DNA of 38,769 bases. Source: Humibacillus sp. DSM 29435. Its GTDB lineage: Bacteria; Actinomycetota; Actinomycetes; Actinomycetales; Dermatophilaceae. Positions within the stretch are counted from its first letter, which is position 1; each line of letters opens with the position of its first letter. Where the stretch lies: the NCBI RefSeq assembly GCF_001758225.1, contig NZ_MAST01000027.1, positions 1-38,769 on the forward strand, written 5' to 3'. Position numbers and translations under genes: made by a program. Shown here piece by piece: positions 1 to 7,255 of this stretch. The notes under the pieces were generated by a model. The model was not told where the DNA came from, did no database searches, and saw only the letters and a program-made list of their open reading frames with translations.

Positions 1-618
1 CTTCTACCCAGCGAGCACACGGACCGAGCGTGGCGTATTCACGCACTGGCCCCGGACTTCGCCGTTGAGGACGTGTGGTCCCTACCGACACCAGGAGGGC
101 CAGATGAGCTGCCACGCTTGGTCGAGGCCATCTTCGGTGGCGAGTTCCCTCAGGGGGCTCCCCGGCTGGTGGGCTGGCTGTGGGAGGCCCGCTGGAAACT
201 CGGTGGACTGCTGCACTGGGACGACCCGGGCGGCGGGCTCGAGGCCCGGGTGCCCTCGCTGCGGGACCGGATTCCGGCGGACGAGCTGCCCGCGTCCGGT
301 GATCCTGGGCTGGACCTGGACCCCTTCTCCCCGGTCTACCTGCTGGGGGATGAGTTCGCGGCCGAGCTGGCCAACCGGACCGTGCATGCCATCATGCACC
401 TGGGGTGGGTACCCGACGGCGACGGCGGCTACCGCGGCCAGATGGCCGTGTTGGTCAAACCCAACGGAGTGCTGGGCTGGCTGTACATGACGGGCATCAA
501 ACCGTTTCGTCGGTACCTGGTGTATCCCGCGCTGCTGGGCTATGTCGGGAAGCGGTGGCAGGCCACCACCCCGTCCCCGACCAGGCCCACCACCGCAGCA
601 GAGCCGGCCACCGGATGA
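1..618 (+). CDS. DUF2867 family protein (5' end outside window)
   Basis: The frame is open to the left edge, so the N-terminus lies outside the window; the first internal ATG is at 73. The visible 205 residues read like the C-terminal two thirds of a DUF2867 protein: a DFAVEDVWSLPTPGG stretch, then GWLWEARWKLGGLLHWDD, a YLLGDEFAAEL segment, and a final MTGIKPFRRYLVYPALL segment. Members of this family often sit beside or are fused to NAD(P)-binding oxidoreductases; their biochemical role is not established. The TGA stop overlaps the ATG of the FAD monooxygenase (ATGA at 615-618), so it is the first visible gene of a translationally coupled operon running to 3533. Family assignment is from remembered sequence character, not a search. 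Confidence 0.8.
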   Translation, partial: LLPSEHTDRAWRIHALAPDFAVEDVWSLPTPGGPDELPRLVEAIFGGEFPQGAPRLVGWLWEARWKLGGLLHWDDPGGGLEARVPSLRDRIPADELPASGDPGLDLDPFSPVYLLGDEFAAELANRTVHAIMHLGWVPDGDGGYRGQMAVLVKPNGVLGWLYMTGIKPFRRYLVYPALLGYVGKRWQATTPSPTRPTTAAEPATG

Positions 619-1760
619 GCGCAACCGCACCCACGGTTGTGGTGGGCGGGGGCATCGGAGGAATCACGGCAGCCCTGGCCCTGATCCGAACCGGACGCCA
701 GGTCGTCGTGCTCGAACGCTGCCCCACACCCGTCGACACCGGCTCCGGTATCACCCTCTCTCGCAACGCGATGGCCGGACTTGACGCGATCGGGGTAGGA
801 GATGAGGTACGCGCGGTCGGATCACAACCCCCACCCGGCTCGGGTGGTTTCCGGACCCCTCGCGGTGAGGTGTTGGTCGATGCACACGCCGCCGTGCAGG
901 ACCTGTACGCCTTTCACCGGGCCGATCTCCATCGCGTGTTACGCGGCCTCCTGCCTGACGAAACGATCCGCACCGACCATGACGTGCAAAGGGTGAGCAC
1001 AACTTCCCTGGGTGCCTGCGTCGAGATCGCGCATCGCCAAACGATCCAGGCCGAGCTCGTGGTCGCCGCCGACGGTTGGCGCAGCCGGATCCGCAGCGCG
1101 TCACATCCGGAATATTCCGGCCCCCGCTACGCCGGCTACACCACCTGGCGGGCCGTGACCACGTCCCGGGTCGAACTCGGCGGAATCGCTGGAGAAAGCT
1201 GGGGCAGCGGCGAACGGTTCGGCATCCTGCCACTGCGTGACGGGCTGGTGTACTGGTTCGCCGTGGCCACCCTCCCCCCCGGAAATCACGACGCCGGTCT
1301 CAACGAGGTCCACCGACGATTCGCAACATGGCACCGCCCCATCCCCGAGCTCCTCGAAGCCACGGACCCCGCAACGGTGATCCACCTCGACATCTACGAC
1401 CTGCCTCTGCCGTTGCCGCCCTTCACGGCCGGCAACGTTGTCCTCCTCGGCGACGCCGCTCACGCCATGACCCCCGACATCGGTCAAGGCGCCGGACAAG
1501 CCATCGAAGACGCTGTGGTACTGGCCGCGGAGCTCGCGCGAACACCGAGCCAGGCTGCTGCCCTGAAGCGATACGACACAGCACGGCGGCCACGAACCGA
1601 GCAGGTCAGCAAGACCGCCCACCGCACGGGTCAGATGGCGCAAGCCCAAGGACGACTTGCCGTGCCCCTTCGTAACGCGATGATGCGGCTCACGCCGCCA
1701 TCAATTTCCACGAAAATGCTCGAACGCATCACCGCCTGGACACCACCCGCCACCCCATGA
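615..1760 (+). CDS. FAD-dependent aromatic-type monooxygenase
   Basis: A 381-residue class A flavoprotein monooxygenase (PHBH/UbiH-like fold). Three hallmarks are visible: an N-terminal dinucleotide-binding GGGIGG motif (residues about 9-14), the DG motif in VVAADGWRSRIR near the middle, and the C-terminal FAD-ribityl motif LLGDAAHAMTPDIGQG. Length is normal for the family, which hydroxylates small, often aromatic, substrates with NAD(P)H and O2. I chose the ATG at 615 because the glycine-rich motif follows at once and because it overlaps the preceding stop as ATGA. The open frame extends further upstream to 405, but that part is a shadow of the DUF2867 gene. The stop overlaps another ATG at 1757. 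The thioesterase, NTF2-like and hydrolase neighbours suggest one oxidative or degradative pathway; the substrate cannot be told. Confidence 0.92.
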   Translation: MSATAPTVVVGGGIGGITAALALIRTGRQVVVLERCPTPVDTGSGITLSRNAMAGLDAIGVGDEVRAVGSQPPPGSGGFRTPRGEVLVDAHAAVQDLYAFHRADLHRVLRGLLPDETIRTDHDVQRVSTTSLGACVEIAHRQTIQAELVVAADGWRSRIRSASHPEYSGPRYAGYTTWRAVTTSRVELGGIAGESWGSGERFGILPLRDGLVYWFAVATLPPGNHDAGLNEVHRRFATWHRPIPELLEATDPATVIHLDIYDLPLPLPPFTAGNVVLLGDAAHAMTPDIGQGAGQAIEDAVVLAAELARTPSQAAALKRYDTARRPRTEQVSKTAHRTGQMAQAQGRLAVPLRNAMMRLTPPSISTKMLERITAWTPPATP

Positions 1761-1783
1761 GAACCAAAGACAAGGAATCACGC

Positions 1784-2233
1784 ATGGAACCGGATCTTCC
1801 ATCGGCGCAACGGGTCCTGGCCGAGCAACCCTACTCCGTGCTGCTCGGCACGCGCCTGGTCGCCTTTGAGGAAACGTCCACCATCCTGGAAATCGACCTC
1901 CGCGAACGGCACCGGCAACAACACGGGTTCGCTCATGGGGGCGTCATCTCCTACCTGGTGGACAACGCCATCACCTTCGCCGCTGGCACCGTCTTAGGCC
2001 CAGACCTTGTCACGGCCGGGATCAGCGTGGAGTACGTGCGTCCCGGCGTGGGCGCCCTGCTCCGGGCCGAAGCCCGCGTGGTCAGCCACTCATCGCACAG
2101 CGCCGTCATGCGGTGCGACGTGACTGCGCACGACAACCACGAGGACCACGACGGTGCAGGCCGGCTGTGCGCGGTTGGGCACGGGCGCGCCCTGACCCGC
2201 CCGTCGCAGCAGCCCCTCGGGAGTGTTCGATGA
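1784..2233 (+). CDS. PaaI-type hotdog thioesterase
   Basis: A 149-residue single hotdog domain. The key HGGVISYLVDNA segment (HGG followed by an acidic residue in the hotdog helix) is what is expected of PaaI/YbgC-type acyl-CoA thioesterases, and the following GISVEYVRP strand also fits. I start at ATG 1784 because AAGGA (1772-1776) lies 7 bases upstream; an ATG at 1757 overlapping the preceding stop would add nine unconserved-looking residues. The stop overlaps the next start (ATGA, 2230-2233). PaaI enzymes release CoA from aromatic or acyl-CoA intermediates, which fits the FAD monooxygenase and hydrolase beside it. The tail after about residue 120 is rich in H, R and P and looks loosely conserved. 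Confidence 0.85.
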   Translation: MEPDLPSAQRVLAEQPYSVLLGTRLVAFEETSTILEIDLRERHRQQHGFAHGGVISYLVDNAITFAAGTVLGPDLVTAGISVEYVRPGVGALLRAEARVVSHSSHSAVMRCDVTAHDNHEDHDGAGRLCAVGHGRALTRPSQQPLGSVR

Positions 2234-2697
2234 TGCAACGACCCGGCACGCCGCCAGACATCGCGGTCGTGACCCGCCTGTTCGACGCGGTGAGTGCGCA
2301 GGATGTGGCCGCGCTCCTGCGCTGCTACCACCCCGAGGTGACCATTCTCGAGAGCGGCGAACTGCCCTACGGCGGGACCTACCGTGGCCTGGAAGGAGCG
2401 CTCGAGCATGTGCGCTCCTTCCAGGCTGCCTGGGCACCGTTCATGGACCGGAGCCAGCCCTTGGCCAGGAGCCTGACCTGCGACGGTGAAGGAACTGTCA
2501 CGGTGGCGTTTCGTCATCAGGCACGCAGTCTCGCTTCCGGACGGACGCTGGACGAACCCGAGATCGGCACCTATCAGGTGCGCGACGGGCTGGTCATCCG
2601 ATCGCAGATGTTCCACTTCGAACCCGCTGCGCTATGCCACTTCCTCAGCGAGGAATCACGACCCGCCACGGACCCCCACCCACCCGGCGCCCCATGA
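2230..2697 (+). CDS. NTF2-like (SnoaL-fold) protein
   Basis: A 155-residue protein with the features of the nuclear transport factor 2/SnoaL superfamily: an N-terminal helix LFDAVSAQDVAALLRCYHPEV, then a GTYRGLEGALEHV segment and C-terminal strands ending GTYQVRDGLVIRSQMFHFEP. Members are small cone-shaped proteins acting as cyclases, isomerases, hydrolases or ligand binders. I cannot assign a reaction. The start overlaps the thioesterase stop, and a second ATG follows at 2233. The stop overlaps the next gene's ATG at 2694. It is the fourth gene of the coupled run, so roughly equal expression with the monooxygenase is likely. The proline-rich last 15 residues look non-essential. Confidence 0.82.
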   Translation: MMQRPGTPPDIAVVTRLFDAVSAQDVAALLRCYHPEVTILESGELPYGGTYRGLEGALEHVRSFQAAWAPFMDRSQPLARSLTCDGEGTVTVAFRHQARSLASGRTLDEPEIGTYQVRDGLVIRSQMFHFEPAALCHFLSEESRPATDPHPPGAP

Positions 2698-3533
2698 GCG
2701 CCCTGACCGTGCACCTTCCCGCGGGGCCTATCGCCTACCAGGACGTCGGTACAGGTCCTGTGATTGTCCTCGTGCACGGAGTGCTCATGGACGGCAGCCT
2801 CTGGCGAAAGGTCACGCCCCACCTGGCGAAAACCTGCCGGGTCATCACACCCACTCTCCCCCTCGGTGCGCACCGTTTGCCCATGGCACCAGATGCCGAC
2901 CTGACTATGCGCGGCCAAGTGCACCTGCTCGCCGACTTCATGGATGCCCTCGACCTGCACGATGTGACCTTGGTCATCAGCGACTGGGGTGGGCCCCTCT
3001 TCCTGACCGCTGAGGGCCGTGATGAACGGGTAAGCCGGCTCATCATCACCCCCTGCGAGGCCTTCGACAACTTCCCACCGGGACTGCCTGGACGGGCCGC
3101 AGAACTCCTCGCCGTCTCCGACGTGGGCATGCGAGCCGGGCTCCACCTACTACGGTGGGGCGTCGCGCGCAGGAAGCCCATGATGTTCGGGTGGATGGTC
3201 AAACGAGACATCCCCGCGAGGACAGTGCGTGCTTGGACCGCCCCCGGCCTCAATGACCGCCGCATCCGCAACGACTACCGGGCATACGCCCGAGGGAGCT
3301 GGTCGAAACAACACTGCGTTGCCGCCACGCAGTCCCTCAGCAGTTTCCACGGCCACGCCACCGTCCTCTGGGCACCCGAGAACAAGGTCATGCCCCAGGC
3401 CCACGGTCAGCAGCTCGCTCGGCTGCTCGGCACCACCGTCACGGAGGTGAACGATGCCTACGTCTTACTCAGCGAGGACCAACCCACCGTCCTGGCTCAG
3501 CACATATCGCATGCCGTCTCCGAGGTCAGATAA
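2694..3533 (+). CDS. alpha/beta-fold hydrolase, haloalkane-dehalogenase-like
   Basis: A 279-residue alpha/beta hydrolase. The oxyanion HG motif is at residues 28-29 (IVLVHGV). The nucleophile elbow reads SDWGG around residue 97, an aspartate nucleophile as in haloalkane dehalogenases and epoxide hydrolases, not the serine of esterases. The C-terminal catalytic histidine is not evident: the loop where it normally sits reads NDAYVLLSEDQP. Catalysis by the standard triad is therefore uncertain. The start at 2694 overlaps the previous stop as ATGA. A strong hairpin follows the stop by 28 bases, so this is the last gene of the operon. A degraded fragment of a paralogue lies at about 9930-10060, matching residues about 12-55 of this protein. 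Confidence 0.88.
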   Translation: MSALTVHLPAGPIAYQDVGTGPVIVLVHGVLMDGSLWRKVTPHLAKTCRVITPTLPLGAHRLPMAPDADLTMRGQVHLLADFMDALDLHDVTLVISDWGGPLFLTAEGRDERVSRLIITPCEAFDNFPPGLPGRAAELLAVSDVGMRAGLHLLRWGVARRKPMMFGWMVKRDIPARTVRAWTAPGLNDRRIRNDYRAYARGSWSKQHCVAATQSLSSFHGHATVLWAPENKVMPQAHGQQLARLLGTTVTEVNDAYVLLSEDQPTVLAQHISHAVSEVR

Positions 3534-3561
3534 CTGCAGTGACACCAACTGCAGGCCTCGT

Positions 3562-3596
3562 ACAGGCACCCACCACAGACCCCAGTGGGTGCCTGT
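3562..3596 (+). terminator. Hairpin terminator of the five-gene operon
   Basis: ACAGGCACCCAC (3562-3573) pairs perfectly with GTGGGTGCCTGT (3585-3596): a 12-bp stem with an 11-base loop, starting 28 bases after the hydrolase stop. No clear T-run follows, as is common in high-GC actinobacteria. The position makes an intrinsic terminator the simplest reading. Confidence 0.75.
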
Positions 3597-4032
3597 CGTG
3601 GTGGCCGGTTGCGACAGCGAAAGGACGCCGATTCGATTGAGTCGATATCGCGGCCACGTGCACCTGTTCGCCCACGAGTGGTGGTGCCGTCCGGGACCAC
3701 GATCCGGCGCCCCCTGGCGTTGGTGGACACCGCCGCGTTCGACCGGGCCGTCGCCGCCCGGATGGCCATCACGGTCGGCGAGATGGGCAGTCGCCTTGCA
3801 GGCGATGTCATCGGCGTGGTCGAGGTCTTCGGCGCTGGGCAGGGTCTCAGGTCTGTCGCTGCATTCTCGCGCGTTCAGCGTCAAAGTAGCCGACGGCGGG
3901 CAGGGTCACCGCCTAACCCCGGCGCTCCTTAACGCCGCGCGTGGCCAAACGACAGGTCCCAAGCCAACGGCAGATCCTGCGCGCCCCAGGTGCGGTCACG
4001 CCGGCGGAAGCCTCCCTCAACGATGCGCGGGC
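3597..4032. other. Unassigned intergenic stretch
   Basis: About 435 bases between the operon terminator and the GNAT gene. Frames are open on both strands (for example plus-strand 3585-3932), but none begins with a convincing ribosome-binding site or shows a motif I recognise, and the two strands give equally plausible low-complexity translations. It may be gene debris. The GNAT promoter should lie in its right-hand part. Confidence 0.4.
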
Positions 4033-4638
4033 ATGAACCAGCTCCACATCCGGAAGGCCGGCCGCGCAGACCGCGCCCTCCTTGCCGAGTTCCTGCGCGG
4101 GCTATCACCAAATTCGGTATACCAACGCTTCCAGGCCTATCTTGGGCCCGAACCGAAGCCTGCGCTGGTCGATGCCATGCTCCCTGGCGGCCGACACGGA
4201 GGCGCCGTGCTTGGGCTTGTCGACCAGCGGCCGGTAGCCCACGGCATGTGGGTGCGGGTCGGGATGGCGCGGGTAGCGGAGATCGCCGTGGTAGTGGCGG
4301 ATACCAAGCAAGGACAGGGAATCGGCACCCAGATTGCCGTGTCATTGATCGCCGACCTGGCGTCCCATGGTGTACAACGCGTAAAGGTTTTCACCAGCGC
4401 AAACAACAACGCCGTTACTCGGATGGTCACTCGACGAGCGCCAGACGCCGTGCGCGAACGTGACGGCCCAACCATCACCTACACATTCACCGCCCTCTCC
4501 ACGAACCGGGCCGAGCGCAACACGGCCAGCACCGTGGCCGCTTCCGCCGGCGACAGGGCCCGCGGCTGGCGGCGCGACTCCCGGACGGCCAGCGCGACGA
4601 GGCGCGGTGGGGGCCGGCTGGACCGGCGGCGGCGGTAG
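4033..4638 (+). CDS. GNAT-family N-acetyltransferase
   Basis: The 201-residue product has a recognisable GNAT core. An N-terminal strand-helix (LHIRKAGRADRALLAEFL) precedes a central strand VAEIAVVVADTKQGQGIGTQIA, whose QGQGIG turn is the acetyl-CoA pyrophosphate-binding motif (normally R/Q-x-x-G-x-G/A); RVKVFTSANNNA follows, the asparagine-containing segment near motif B. The family transfers acetyl groups to amines; the substrate is unknown. I chose ATG 4033 because the domain begins within five residues; the frame is open far upstream without coding character. The last 60 residues are Arg- and Ala-rich and unlike the family, so the original C-terminus may have been lost by frameshift around 4440. 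It stands alone, not in an operon. Confidence 0.7.
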   Translation: MNQLHIRKAGRADRALLAEFLRGLSPNSVYQRFQAYLGPEPKPALVDAMLPGGRHGGAVLGLVDQRPVAHGMWVRVGMARVAEIAVVVADTKQGQGIGTQIAVSLIADLASHGVQRVKVFTSANNNAVTRMVTRRAPDAVRERDGPTITYTFTALSTNRAERNTASTVAASAGDRARGWRRDSRTASATRRGGGRLDRRRR

Positions 4639-5149
4639 CGCGCCGCTCCAGCCCATCCCACGGCCCGGCACGCCCCAGGGACCCCGATCAGCGGGGCCAG
4701 CCTGGTTATCGTTACCTCGATTCACCACAGGGCCCGTGGCCCAGCAGAACTGAGAGCCAGCTTTCAGTGGATCTTGGTGACCTTCCGGGCCGGACTGAGC
4801 TCACCCGGTGAGCCGCCAACTGTCCCAGCCTAACCGGGCGGCTTCCTTGGCTTCGGCGGTCGCCGAGAGCGTCCGGAACTAGCCAGCCCGACGCGATGTG
4901 CGATGGCCTGATTTGAGATGCGACTCCTTCAAAACGCGACCACTTCCACCCGCCCCTGCGAGACGTTCATGAACCACGTCACTGAGCACGTTCGATCTGA
5001 CTCTATGAGCGTTAAGACGTACCGCATCCCGGCGAGCGGCCGCGACGACCAGCTGCCCCACTCGGAAGACGACACCCAACGCAGTCATCAGCAGCACCAC
5101 CAAGTTCACGTGTGCAGGCGAGGCGGTGGCCGCCACCGCCGGGACGCGA
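4639..5149. other. Gene-free stretch beside an IS110 remnant
   Basis: About 510 bases with no frame I can support. Minus-strand frames continue past the IS110 fragment but lose all resemblance to transposase below about 5150, so this may be strongly decayed IS110 sequence or unrelated spacer. Confidence 0.4.
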
Positions 5150-5700
5150 ACTTCTGATCGCAGAGCCACCGGTCGTGCACCCCTGTCCAGGTCTTCCCGC
5201 CGAAGTAGACGATCCCTGACGCAGCCACCGTTCCGACACCCGATGTCGACCCGCCATCAGATCCTCGCGCACATCCTCACGGGCCCGGAACAGGTCCCGC
5301 GCCGCCTCCGTGTCCGCGGACGGGACCGCTACGATTTGACCCAAGTGCGGCAGCCGGGCCAGGTGGCGAGCACCCCGGGCATCGGTCTTGACCCCGCCTC
5401 CGCTGGGACGCTGCAGCTTCGACGGGGCCGCAACCAAACGCTTGAGACCCTTAACCGCCAAGAACCGGGCCAGCCCGAACCCCGTCAGCCCAGCCTCATA
5501 GGTGACCGTGACCAGGCCAGCAACCTGACCAGCCACGCCAGCAGCCCGGCGTAATCTGGGCTCAACCGCGCCTCAACCACCTCCCCGGTCCGCCCATCCA
5601 ACGCGCACGCGACCACCGACCGCGCGTGACCAAAGGACCACCCTGGTCGACAATCCACGTTCACGTGGGAGCCAGGCCCCAGGACACTACCCCCCTACCG
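5150..5700 (-). pseudogene. IS110-family transposase remnant, N-terminal part
   Basis: Read on the minus strand, three frames must be joined to recover an IS110-type DEDD transposase N-terminus. About 5680-5535 gives VACALDGRTGEVVEARLSPD; about 5530-5216 gives VTVTYEAGLTGFGLARFLA and VAAPSKLQRPSG...KTDARGARHLARL, typical of IS110 proteins; about 5213-5150 gives GIVYFGGKTWTGVHDRWLC in another frame. At least two frameshifts separate these pieces, and the C-terminal catalytic serine region is missing, so the gene is dead. No element ends were found. Confidence 0.8.
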
Positions 5701-5774
5701 TCTAGAGGCCACGCGGCGCCTGGCTCGTGAATCGCGTTTGCGCGCTGTGGGTACCCTCAGGAACGCTGGGGAAT

Positions 5775-6320
5775 ATGGAGTTCTTCTGCTACCACCGCGA
5801 TCGGCCTGGATCGATGCCTTTGCGCAACCACCTGCTGGAACAGCATTGGTCCTACATGGACCAGTTCGACGCGACCATGATCGCCCGCGGCCCGACCTTT
5901 ACTGACAATGAGATGCTGACCGGCAGCGTGCACATCCTTGATCTGCCGGATCCGGGTGCCGCCCGCAGCTTCGTTTTCGATGAGCCTGGTTACCAGGCTG
6001 GCGCCTACCGGGACGTGCTGCTGCGCCGGTGGCGCAACTCGGTAGGTCGCACGATGTGGGATTTTCGTGGTGGCCAGCCGGATGAGAGCTATCTCGTGTT
6101 GGGGTTCACGTTGAAGCCAGCAGCGGACTATGACGAGCTGCCGATCCGCGACGAAGTGATCGTCTCGGGGCCACTGTTGTCCGACGACGGTTCCTGGGTT
6201 CTCGGGGCGGCAGTTCTGCTGGGGGCGACCGGCGCAGACGTTGCGCGAGCAGTCCTGCCAGCCGATCAGTACACCGGCATCGAGGTGCATCGGTGGCGAT
6301 TCGGCGGACGACCGAGCTGA
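5775..6320 (+). CDS. YCII-domain protein
   Basis: A 181-residue protein with a YCII (ferredoxin-like dimeric barrel) domain. It opens MEFFCYHRDRPGS and contains LLEQHWSYMDQF, MIARGPTFTDNE, TGSVHILDLPDPGAARSFVFDEPGYQAG and YRDVLLRRW, the usual order for the actinobacterial YCII subgroup. The C-terminal 80 residues hold a second, weaker repeat of similar shape. I chose ATG 5775 because the conserved strand begins there; the frame is open from 5727. The biochemical role of YCII proteins is mostly unknown, though the fold is shared with enzymes acting on small polar aromatics. A second, shorter YCII protein lies at 10124-10468. Confidence 0.82.
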   Translation: MEFFCYHRDRPGSMPLRNHLLEQHWSYMDQFDATMIARGPTFTDNEMLTGSVHILDLPDPGAARSFVFDEPGYQAGAYRDVLLRRWRNSVGRTMWDFRGGQPDESYLVLGFTLKPAADYDELPIRDEVIVSGPLLSDDGSWVLGAAVLLGATGADVARAVLPADQYTGIEVHRWRFGGRPS

Positions 6321-6483
6321 CCGGATGAAGCCGAGCAAGGCCCGGACCGGCGCACGCACCCACATGGCGGCCAGTCCGAGCTGGGTAAACCCACCCCAAC
6401 CCGAGAACTGGCCTGATGGTCAACCGGTCCGCCACGCAACGTTCCGGTGAGGTGAGACGGCTCCGTGAGCGACAGACGCTGCT

Positions 6484-6522
6484 GGCCAGCAAGATTCGCT
6501 CCGAGTCGAATGAGTCGCCCCG
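6484..6522 (+). promoter_or_regulatory. Conserved block upstream of repeat peptide 1
   Basis: This block, 167 bases before the peptide start, closely matches 36983-37022, 186 bases before the second repeat peptide. Shared cores are GGCCAGCAA, ATTCG and GTCGAATGA followed by TCG, in the same order and spacing; roughly three quarters of positions agree. Conservation of non-coding DNA at the same place before two paralogues suggests a shared promoter or regulator site, but no standard -35/-10 pair is evident. Confidence 0.5.
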
Positions 6523-6605
6523 GGCCACATGCACGTTGTAGACCTGACCTAACGGCACCCCGGAAAGGCCACCACCCGAGGCCGGGAAGAACTACCACTT
6601 CGTCA

Positions 6606-6630
6606 GGAACCGCCACCCCCGGCCGGTTCC
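6606..6630 (+). promoter_or_regulatory. Small hairpin before the peptide 1 ribosome-binding site
   Basis: GGAACCG (6606-6612) pairs with CGGTTCC (6624-6630), 7 bp with an 11-base loop, directly before the conserved leader CCACCTGA-N2-ACAGAAGGGC that carries the Shine-Dalgarno sequence. The second peptide gene also has a short hairpin here (37122-37137) with a different sequence. A 5' untranslated structure is plausible but weakly supported. Confidence 0.35.
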
Positions 6631-6658
6631 CCACCTGACTACAGAAGGGCTCAACATC

Positions 6659-6841
6659 ATGGTTCGCGTCAAGTTCGCCGGGGCATTCACCGCCCTGGCG
6701 CTCACACTCGGAATCACTGCCGGCGGCATCATCTGGGACTCGGCCGGCACTCCATCCACCACCGCCAGCGGTGTCATTTGGGACTCGGCCGGCCAGTACG
6801 GCGGGTCTGTCACGACCGATGACGGCGCCCACTGGGGCTGA
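6659..6841 (+). CDS. Small secreted repeat peptide 1 (IWDSA repeats)
   Basis: A 60-residue peptide I do not recognise from a named family. Residues 1-22 form a signal peptide (MVRVKFAGAF, then a hydrophobic run ending GITAG). Two repeats follow: GIIWDSAGTPSTTAS (residues 23-37) and GVIWDSAG (38-45), then a tail ending VTTDDGAHWG. Evidence that it is real: ACAGAAGGGC supplies a Shine-Dalgarno site, and the paralogue at 37177-37416 keeps the signal peptide, the repeat core and the C-terminal DxGxHWG despite many synonymous third-base changes. No cysteines, so disulphide folding is excluded. Possible roles are a processed extracellular peptide, a beta-forming surface peptide or a signal precursor. 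A secreted serine protease gene starts 414 bases downstream, beyond a conserved hairpin block. Confidence 0.85.
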   Translation: MVRVKFAGAFTALALTLGITAGGIIWDSAGTPSTTASGVIWDSAGQYGGSVTTDDGAHWG

Positions 6842-7088
6842 CCCACCTGCAGAACCGGAGCACCAACGCCGAACCCCAACGAGTCGTTCCCCCTCGCACC
6901 TGTAGAGCCCGGCCCGGACCACCAAGATCGGACAGCCGACCCGAAATGGCGATGGTCCAATCTCCTATTGTAACGACGTAACCGTCGTTTCTCCGGCCAG
7001 GTGCCGTGAGGAACTAATCGTGTCGCGACACTGGACCCGCTGACTGTCGACCCGTCTCGCCCCTCCGGCATCGCGGTCAGCGACCCCA

Positions 7089-7127
7089 CGGCCCCGGCCT
7101 GACGAGACCCCCGTCACGCCGGGGCCG
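7089..7127 (+). terminator. Conserved GC-rich hairpin after repeat peptide 1
   Basis: CGGCCCCGGC (7089-7098) pairs perfectly with GCCGGGGCCG (7118-7127), 10 bp with a 19-base loop. The stem, most of the loop (CGAGACCCCCGTCAC-like) and about 30 bases to its left recur at 37640-37708 after the second peptide. It lies about 250 bases beyond the peptide stop and 128 bases before the protease start. It may terminate the peptide transcript, leaving a long 3' untranslated region, or form a separate structured RNA; the conserved loop is more than a terminator needs. Confidence 0.6.
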
Positions 7128-7255
7128 GCCGGACCCTCATACGCGGCACCACCGTCACAGCGGTCCGAACCAGATGAGGGCTTGGGGACTCGAGCGTCGC
7201 ACAGATTTGGAAACCCAAACCCGACCGAGGTCGTGCCTACCGACAGGTGATCATC

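Noticed and set aside
3585-3932. A possible 115-codon gene after the operon terminator
   Set aside because: It starts inside the terminator stem, lacks a ribosome-binding site and has no recognisable domain.
4879-5169. A 96-codon minus-strand frame below the IS110 remnant
   Set aside because: It does not resemble the rest of an IS110 transposase and has no start signal.
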